A stretch of 64,000 nucleotides of DNA from Gelatoporia subvermispora B (Eukaryota; Basidiomycota; Agaricomycetes; Polyporales; Gelatoporiaceae), in assembly GCA_000320605.2 (NCBI GenBank), contig KB445793.1, forward strand, positions 384,556-448,555. Direction: 5' to 3'. The position numbers were made by a program, and so were the translations under genes. The notes under the pieces are model-generated. The model was not told the DNA's origin, did no database searches, and was given only the letters and a program-made list of their open reading frames with translations. Within the stretch, counting starts at the first letter, position 1. Every line of letters begins with the position of its first letter. Of the stretch, positions 56,823 through 64,000 are shown piece by piece.

Positions 56823-58675
56823 TTTCGGAAAGTCTGTGTTGTGCGTATATGTAAGTTCGCGGGAACACGTCCAAGTCTTAGTACTCATGTTGGCTCATAT
56901 TCCGGTTGCTACATCATGAATATGACCCAGAGCGCTTCTGTCTTTACTTGATTATGTGGCGGGGACAATTGTGCTTCGCACACATATGCGAGACCACATT
57001 CTTGTTATGATTTTGTGACTAGCTAGCTGTGAAGGCTGCAACTAGAACGAGCTGTGAGTTTCTGCGCTTGCCATTTGTCAGCGATTGGTCGGAAGCTGAT
57101 CACATGATTGTAGACGCTCACTAGCGAACTGTGGCGGGCGGCGGCGGCGCGGGACGCGTTGAATAATATTGGCGGGGCACACGAGATGGGCCTGTAACAG
57201 ACCCCTTACTGGAGTGCAACATGTTCAACTCTCCCTGCGCAAATTTCTTATCAATGCAAATCTAGTAGAGTTCCCTATAATTCCAAGAAGTGATTCGGCA
57301 GTCCGTTGCGCTTGCACCCCAGTTCCGCTACAGGCCCACCCAGAGTCGACTCAGTCGAGCCGCTGCAGGCTGCTCATTCTCACTGCGCGGTGTAGTGACC
57401 ATCTATGTTGGTATCGCTTGAGATTTTATGTGCAGGCATGGTCTATTCCTATGGCGAGCTTCTGAGTGTCTCCGGTGCTTGGACTGTTGGTACACTAGCG
57501 ACCGTGTCAACTAAAAGCCTGGTGCACCTCGTCAACGGTCAGATATCCAGGATCGTTTCAGGTATGAGCATTGTCATAACAAGTTGTCAGACCATGCTGT
57601 TGTTCAGTAGCAGCGAATTCTGAAGACGTATGACTCTATGAAAGCGGTTAGGCGAAGCGCAGATTAGCCTACTCGTGCACAGCGAGAAAATGGCCAAACA
57701 GTGGCTGAGTCCCAGAAACTCGATGTCATTTCCCCCTGCAATCCGCATACATGAAAGGAGGTACGGGCAAATAGCGGAGGCAGTCGTCCCTGGGTCTGAG
57801 TGGCATGTGTACGCAGCATGAGATTTAGGATAACAAGGCGTCATCAGGTCGTCTGCTTTGTCCCTCTTGAAGCCCAGGGTGTGCCTAGGTTTCTCAAGAT
57901 GCCCCGGCAACCAGCCAGATACGGCGCCCTGTTGATCGCTCATCTGTACAGATTCGACTCCGAAACGGCCAAAGCAAATCGAACGGGCGTTCTGGGACCT
58001 ATCAATTGTGAATAGATTTTCTTTGTGTACGTACCCTGACGACACTAATGGCCCTCATTCCGCCCGCCTGCACAGGCTGGCACACCAGAAATACGCGAAG
58101 AGCTGTGTCTTGACTTGCCGTGCCGTGCCTTTTGGCGGAGCTGGCTGGCCAAAGACGCGAGCGACGCCCGGCATATGGCTATCGCCACGAACAATCAGAG
58201 AGTGCTCCTTTACCCTGTTCTAGCAACTGAGACGGCTCCCTCGTGACTCTCCATTCTCGCCGCAGCCACAAAATCTCGTTTGAATGCTCGAGTTTAGACG
58301 CCCTGCCGCTTTTGTGCAACAACACATCAATCATACGCACGCTTGCGCGGTCCTGTAGGCCAAAGTTTCTCTGGCTTGGAGCCCGGGATGTCAGGTATGT
58401 TCCATCGACTTCTCTCGGCTAGCACATTTTTTACACCACTGTCATTCTAGCCGCTCACTAGTCTCCTTGGCTGTTGCATGCGCACAAGAGTGACGTTGTG
58501 GCCCGCTATTTCCAGCACTCGGAGGCCGTTGGAGCTTAGCGATGTAATTCCCATGCCCCAGCAGCAACGCGTATATAAAGGGCCTATGAGCCAGACCATG
58601 GATTGAGACCTCTGAACACCACCAAACTGCGCAATCCTCTCTTAGAGTCAAATTCTCGAGGAGAAATAGCACGAA
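56823..58675. other. Intergenic; TATA box at 58572-58579 for the next gene
   Basis: Open frames at 57169-57465, 57405-57623 and 57587-58045 (minus) were read and show no domain or paralogue. TATATAAA at 58572 lies about 100 bp upstream of the small gene at 58676 and is a good core promoter candidate. Confidence 0.45.
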
Positions 58676-59134
58676 ATGCAAGGCGTAACTCTAGAAAAAA
58701 ACGCAGCTACAGTAAGCACTGCTCAATGGCTGTGGTCTCTACGGTGAACTGATCGATGTTACTATCAGATCGTGTCCGCCACGGAGCCGACAGATTCAGG
58801 GCTTCAGCAGCACAACGAGCGAGCTTCTGGCCCAAGTGACTCAAGTGAGCACTGAATGCTGTCTTTGTCACGTCAAACTGACATCCTTTTAGACACCACA
58901 GATGACTCGGAACAGGAACGAGCACGAGCTGCCGTCAGGAGGGCATACGAACAAGAGCTGCGCCAGATTGAGGAGCACCTCGGAAGGTCTTTGAAGGTTG
59001 GCGCAGAGAAGGACTCATCAAATCATCAACCTGCATACTTTATCGACACAACTTATCCCTTGACGGGCGATCGGCCCATGTTGTTCCCCGAGCTGAATAA
59101 CGGTCAGCCGTCGAATGATACCTCTTCATGCTAG
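58676..59134 (+). CDS. Small hypothetical protein (117 aa)
   Basis: Three exons (58676-58711, 58769-58844, 58893-59134) join in phase: MQGVTLEKNAAT, then IVSATEPTDSGLQQHNERAS, then DDSEQERARAAVRRAYEQEL and a polar tail ending NDTSSC. The middle (about residues 40-70) is a charged, Glu/Arg-rich predicted helix. There is no signal peptide or membrane segment. Support comes from the TATA box, consistent intron signals and a coherent frame, not homology. Function unknown. Confidence 0.55.
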
Positions 59135-59323
59135 AATGATGCTCTTCATGTGTATTACTCTCTGTCGCTCAGGACATTCGGGTTTGTGCGATATGACGCA
59201 ATGTATTGGTCATGACGAATTTTGTGAAAATCCGACGACGGGCCTTGTGTACCGAAGAGATCACTCATAAAACGAATACAAACCCGGGGGGTTGGGTCTA
59301 TATCCACATAAAATAGGAGCAAA

Positions 59324-60070
59324 TCACTTCTTGCCTCCAGTCTTCTTGATTTCGGTCTTTCCCCCCTTGCTCTTCTTTCCTCCCATCTGAGGTATATCGC
59401 TTTCCTCTGCGTCCTTTGCCAGAGCCGGGTTGGGCTTCATGACCGCGACCTTGACCTGGTTCTGCTGCGCGAAGTCGTTCTCTCCATGTGTGATCACCTG
59501 CGCAGGCTCAGCGTTCAGATGAGGAAATGGATAGAGCCACACATACCCATGGCGCCGCCGACATCTTGCTCTCCCAGTTGTCGTCGTATTTGACCTGGAT
59601 ATGACTGGTCGGTGCTTGCGGATGATTGAACTTGCTCCACACAATCACTGTCTAGAGGCAAGGATGGGTAACGTTGTATTGAATGGGAAAGGAAAGCCTA
59701 CTCGGGCATTGTCATCCACAGCGCACTCTACGAGCTTGTAGCTGTCAGTCAGCATCTCGATAAATTTGGCCACCGTCCACGACGTCGAGTCGGGGGTTCC
59801 TTCGTCCTTGGGAACGCGTTCTCCCGGAGCAAGATCGTCCTTCAGACGATGGAAGGCCCACGTCGTACATAAGAACCCAGGCATTTCCACGGGGTCTACG
59901 CGATACACGACTTTCCACCCGGGAGACAGCCTAGCGGCAGCCACATCCTCAGCAAATGTCTCTTCGATCCACTGGCGTTCGGTTTTGCCACTGGGATCCA
60001 CCTGCTCCGAAGCGTGTTCAAGGGGGAAGAGAACGCGGTTGCTAGGATATTTTTCCGTGAGTAGTTTTAT
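59324..60070 (-). CDS. Hypothetical protein with lysine-rich C-terminus
   Basis: The frame is read leftward. An upstream part (KLLTEKYPSNRVLFPLEHAS) joins openly into DPSGKTERQWIEETFAEDVA, PGWKVVYRVDPVEMPGFLCT, SWTVAKFIEMLTDSYKLVEC. A second exon gives WSKFNHPQAPTSHIQVKYDD and MSAAPW, and the last gives ITHGENDFAQQNQVKVAVMK and the tail QMGGKKSKGGKTEIKKTGGK, with a stop complementary to 59324-59326. No ATG opens the first part; GTG at 60001 is not credible, so the true 5' exon is missing from this model. The length and even composition suggest a real soluble protein, but I do not recognise its domain. Confidence 0.6.
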
Positions 60071-62268
60071 CCTTGAATAAGTAAGGACTTCAGGCTTACT
60101 AAGGCGAGCTGTTCATTCTCTCTTGTAAATGTGATACTTGAGCTACTTCAGCGGTAGCGAGGATGCTAGAGGAAGTTGAGGTGAATGGTCTCCGTCAACA
60201 TGAGCTCCAATGTCTCTTATAGCTAACAGTCGACATGTTACTCGGGAACGACGGACGGAATCTCGTTCATACCGAACTTCCGACTCCGATCGCTAAGGAA
60301 ATACGATTGACTACATAGAAGTAGCGACGTGGCCGCAGTGCGGAGTACGTACAATACGCTGTGCCTGTTTCTCGTGTCCAATTGCAGAAGTTATATGTGC
60401 CAAGCGAGCTTCAGGAGAACGTCTGGGCAGGGGGCTCTGGCATTTCTGATGTGTGTCCACTCTGCCCTGGAGCTAGACATCGGGGACGTCGAGAAGCCGA
60501 TACTAGGTACGAAGGACACAGCGCGGGTGAGACTTCTAGCAGACAGTGGTGTGAGGGCAGAGATGTGAAAGAACACAGCACAAATCAAGTCAGATCACTC
60601 CACTGCTCGTGTCCCTGTAATAGCTCATTCCCGCGGCTTCGGCTGGCAAGGAAGACGGGCGGCAAGCAGAAATTACAATCCTACGGACACTTGTCACAGA
60701 CGTGCGTGTTAGTTTCCCGGGTTATTGGTGTAAGATACTCATCATACGAGTTGAGTTTAAGTATAAATCCTATGGATAAAGCCAGAAAGCGCAGCGAGGG
60801 GTGCTCTGCAAGCTACTTCGGATTTTCCTTCTGTTGACGTGGCGATAGCAATTGAAGTCCTTCGTATAGTTGACAGAGCAGGAGTACGTCAAAAAATACA
60901 AGAGCGAAGCGAGATTAGTATCATTTCAACGTGCTGCAGACTCGGATAGCCTGACGCAATCAAGCAAATTTCAAAAGCACAAGAACTCGACTCACCGCCC
61001 GATCAGCCACTGCGAACAAATATTTGTGTCTATGCCACGTGGAGGATTATAGCGCCAGCCCCAGCGTCGCACGACGCAGACAGTCCAGTACGGCATAGCA
61101 CCTGCCTTCAACAAGCTTAAGGAACCTCAATCGTGATTCTAGAAACTTCGGAATATGCACATGTGTAGCGTCTTTGTTCTGTTTGCATGTTGCGGAAAGG
61201 GCTATATTGCGACCCACACTGGTACAAACGGGCATGTAAAGACTAGTATGAGCACGTCTTGAGCGCGAGATGATCAGATAGCATCAATCCTGCGTATGTT
61301 CGGATATCCACCCATAGGGCTACTCCGCTATCGCACTCGTGTGGGTCGCTAGTGTAAGCTGAAGGTTCATCCAAAAGACTGCCGTAGGCTGTCGGTTATG
61401 AATACGCGTCGCGTCTGCGGTGGGTGGTGAATCGGTTCGGATTTCAACTTCGTGACATCTCTTCATTTTGGCTGGTGTGCAGTCATGCCGTAGCATTAGA
61501 CACTATACATAGGTTTGATTGATGTACAGGGGACGTGCCGCGTCACGCTGCGCCACGATGGCATGGGGATCTTCCGAATGGGCGATAACGGTCGTGACAT
61601 CCTGTCATCAGTGGCACTGTATCCTTGTACCCATTTAACATTGATATGACCAGCATGGAGGTTGTCGCGCTCTAGCGGTTTCTACGGCGTGCTAGAGAAG
61701 TAGTCAGGTGGCTTGCGAGTCACAAAGGCCACGGCAGATGTGAGTAAGATGGAAGAAGGATTATGAATGGGACTGCTAAATGTATGCCATGTAGCCTTTA
61801 TACAACTCGTGCAGGGTGGCTGCGACTTGATACTCCACTACGACATGCGTGGTGACCTTGTCCGACATCGCACGTCGACCTTGTGCGCCCCTTGTCCAGG
61901 TTGCCAGTGAGACCGGTCAGGACCAATCCTACGGAGAGCTTACTCCGGCGAAGAAGTTCATGTGCAGAAATGAGATCTCGGACAATCCTGGGAGATCGAG
62001 GAGGATATTCATAGGAGAAATAGGCGCAGCGTGAGATGGATCTCGCTAGCGTGAGTGCGCATCTGAGCTCGGCTTGCGCGCTAGCTATCTGCAGCCGCTT
62101 CGGACTGATGTCGACCTCTTGTTCCCTGCGCAGGGCCTCGCGCTCTTCCTCTTCCCATCAACTTGAGGGGCCCCCTCCCACCTTACTTGTGTCGCCTGCT
62201 GGCAGACCTCCACACTCCTTTGTTACTCTCTTTTTGTTCCGAGGACGCACTCACTTTCTTGATATATC
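60071..62268. other. Intergenic, 2.2 kb without a supported gene
   Basis: Frames at 60329-60837, 60870-61052 and 61849-62034 were read; none has a recognised domain. The only feature is the 24 bp motif at 61003-61026. The last 150 bp are pyrimidine-rich and probably form the promoter of the next gene. Confidence 0.4.
61003..61026 (+). repeat. Dispersed 24 bp motif, copy outside the inverted repeat
   Basis: This matches 36284-36307 at 23 of 24 positions. The flanks are not similar, so the shared unit is short. Confidence 0.65.
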
Positions 62269-64000
62269 ATGCTTGCCCGAAAACATACCCGTGGACGGCC
62301 GCGCAAGCATTCACATTCCCTGGGGGAACGCGACCCGTCTCTTATAGACCTCCCCATACCCGTCCCGTCAATCCCGATTCTCAATCCTATCATTACAGCT
62401 CTAGTCGGAGGTCCTCCGGCACCCCAAGCTACTAGTTCATCGCAGGCAGCGCCGGCACCGTCTCCGACCACTGCAGCACCGCCAGCACCCGCACCCAGCC
62501 CACCTCCGAACAACGGAGGAAGCTCCTCAAGTCCGGGGGATGGTAATGGTTCAAGTGGAAATGGTAACCCCGGTGATAGCAACAACTCCGGCAATGACAA
62601 TGGTGGGTCGAGTAATAGCGGTGGGGACCCCAGCGGGAGCGGGGGGAATACCGGTGGAAGTGGGAACTCCCCGAGCAGTGGTGGGGGGAACGGGTCCAAT
62701 GCGAGCAACAACGAGGGGGACAACGGCTCCAGCTCCAGCACCACCAGCGGTGGCAACGGAGGCGACAGTGGCAACAATGCGGACGGCTCAGACGGGAGCG
62801 ACAGCGGCGCATCAAGCGCGTCCAGTTCTTCGAGTTCATCAAACCCTTCGAATGACACACCTCCGTCAGGATCAAGCGGGTCAAGTGATGACAGATCTCC
62901 CAGTGCTTCTTCGGTTCAAGGCACAGAACCGTTTGGTGGCAGTTCTGCGAGCGAATCACTGCCCTCTGGACAAGCCCTGTCTACCTCGTCTGCATCTGGC
63001 GCTGTTTCGTTTGAGGGCATCGAGAACGTAGGTGCATCGCCGACGAACGCCGTCAACGGCGACAACTCGAGCGGATCGTCTTCTCTGCAGCCTGCAGAGA
63101 ATGCCTCACCGTCCGGTACCAACAGCCCCGTCTTCGTTGCTGCAACAGGCGCCACCCTGTCCAATGGGCAGCATACTCCCTCTCCTACAGGGGCATCCTC
63201 GAACTCTGGCTCGTCCTCAGGTACGGACAATGGTACAGGTTCTGGGAATCCCAACAATGGCGGGCCATCAGATACTAGTACCGAGGCTGAGTCCCACCAT
63301 TCGGGCCTCTCTACTGGTGCGATTGCTGCCATTTCGGTCATCAGCATCTTGCTTTTCCTCCTGCTGTTACTCCTCATCCTCCGCAAGCGGTCCATGCTGC
63401 AACGCGCCAGTCGCCGTCAGTGGTGGTTCGGCGGCAAGTCCACCGTCTACGGTAATGCTGCCATCAGCAGCTCGCGCTACTTCGCCGAGCACAACGATAG
63501 CCCCGGCCGTCGTGCGTCCGCGCGGAGCAGTTTCGCAACGAACTTCGACCGCGGCCAACTTTTCACTCCCGAGCCCGCCGAAGTCCCCCCGCCTCCCCCT
63601 GTCATTAGCCTGTCCCTCCCGCCCATCTTGCCGGTCCCACAGATGCAGCAAGTCTGGACCCACGACCTCAATGGGTCGTTCACCGCGTCGTATGCTCTAG
63701 CCGCACAGCATGACTCGACCCCGACGGTGCATAGCCCGGATGGCGCATACCAGCAGAGCAGTGACAGTCTCGGCTTGAGTGGAGACGAATCCCGGTCCTC
63801 TTCTCAAATGTCACAGTACCTCCTCGTCCCGGACAGTGCCACTACAGCCAAGCTCGGCTCTGGCTTCCCCTCGCCCATCTCCGTCCGCCCCTTCTCACCC
63901 TCGGACCGGTGGGCATTCCCCAAGCCGCCGAAGGACAGGTCTAACGCTGCTCAGAACCGCGATCCGGCGCTCTCTCCATTAGACCGCGCCTCGCCTGCGT
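62269..64000 (+). CDS. Ser/Gly/Asn-rich single-pass membrane protein, 3' end outside window
   Basis: The frame opens at the ATG at 62269 (MLARKHTRGRPRKHSHSLGE) and stays open to the window end (577 codons). After a Pro-rich stretch comes a roughly 290-residue low-complexity region of Ser, Gly, Asn, Asp and Thr, likely O-glycosylated. One membrane helix follows at about 63318-63380 (GAIAAISVISILLFLLLLLL) with a basic stop-transfer RKRSMLQRASRR. The cytoplasmic part has a Pro-run (EVPPPPPVISLSLPP) and Ser/Pro-rich sequence. The design resembles fungal wall-stress or mucin-like sensors, but no WSC or other ectodomain is visible and there is no typical signal peptide, so function is not assigned. 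An upstream exon carrying a signal peptide is possible. Confidence 0.65.
   Translation, partial: MLARKHTRGRPRKHSHSLGERDPSLIDLPIPVPSIPILNPIITALVGGPPAPQATSSSQAAPAPSPTTAAPPAPAPSPPPNNGGSSSSPGDGNGSSGNGNPGDSNNSGNDNGGSSNSGGDPSGSGGNTGGSGNSPSSGGGNGSNASNNEGDNGSSSSTTSGGNGGDSGNNADGSDGSDSGASSASSSSSSSNPSNDTPPSGSSGSSDDRSPSASSVQGTEPFGGSSASESLPSGQALSTSSASGAVSFEGIENVGASPTNAVNGDNSSGSSSLQPAENASPSGTNSPVFVAATGATLSNGQHTPSPTGASSNSGSSSGTDNGTGSGNPNNGGPSDTSTEAESHHSGLSTGAIAAISVISILLFLLLLLLILRKRSMLQRASRRQWWFGGKSTVYGNAAISSSRYFAEHNDSPGRRASARSSFATNFDRGQLFTPEPAEVPPPPPVISLSLPPILPVPQMQQVWTHDLNGSFTASYALAAQHDSTPTVHSPDGAYQQSSDSLGLSGDESRSSSQMSQYLLVPDSATTAKLGSGFPSPISVRPFSPSDRWAFPKPPKDRSNAAQNRDPALSPLDRASPA

Noticed and set aside
57405..57623. 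72-residue frame downstream of the third transporter
   Set aside because: Not recognisable and unsupported by splice signals or a promoter.
62223..62858. 211-residue minus-strand frame rich in Leu and Pro, and a 175-residue minus frame beside it
   Set aside because: They are complements of the Ser/Gly/Asn low-complexity region of the plus-strand gene; such repeats create open frames on several strands.
63032..63700. 222-residue plus-strand frame
   Set aside because: It is offset from the frame that carries the membrane helix and continues to the window end; it has no coherent domain.

Overview
This window is nuclear DNA of a filamentous fungus, most likely a wood- or litter-decaying mushroom (Basidiomycota, Agaricomycetes). 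The evidence is genes cut by many short GT-AG introns (about 45-115 bp), an AA9 lytic polysaccharide monooxygenase with a C-terminal CBM1, a fungal dipeptidyl-peptidase V, and expanded F-box and amidoligase families. No rRNA, tRNA or CRISPR was seen. Exons were joined by eye, so exact splice sites are inferences unless arithmetic is quoted.

Layout. 1-8.1 kb holds the last exons of one ABCC (MRP-type) transporter and a complete second one. 8.6-15.6 kb holds a decayed F-box gene, an amidoligase-like gene, an intact F-box gene, and a broken F-box gene fused to a dead dipeptidyl-peptidase V copy (to 17.3 kb). 17.5-23.7 kb (minus) and 35.0-40.3 kb (plus) are the arms of a large, diverged inverted repeat. 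Each arm carries an F-box gene, an amidoligase-like gene and the 3' part of an AA9 gene. The 11 kb between the arms is mostly ordinary: dipeptidyl-peptidase V, a small secreted protein, proteasome ATPase RPT5, EAF6, RRP40, VPS37 and the intact AA9 gene. 42-49.2 kb holds another amidoligase/F-box pair, several F-box copies and relics, and a 1,125 bp terminal-inverted-repeat transposon sitting inside an F-box reading frame. 49.9-56.8 kb is a third ABCC transporter. 58.7-64 kb holds a small unknown gene, an unknown lysine-tailed protein, and a Ser/Gly/Asn-rich single-pass membrane protein cut by the window end.

The main pattern is that all four amidoligase-like genes are followed, on the same strand and after only 506-557 bp, by an F-box gene. 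The pair behaves as one duplicating cassette. Whether the two proteins act together (carboxylate-amine ligation plus SCF ubiquitin ligase targeting) is a hypothesis. The central housekeeping block shows normal compact fungal organisation with two short divergent promoters (241 and 128 bp).
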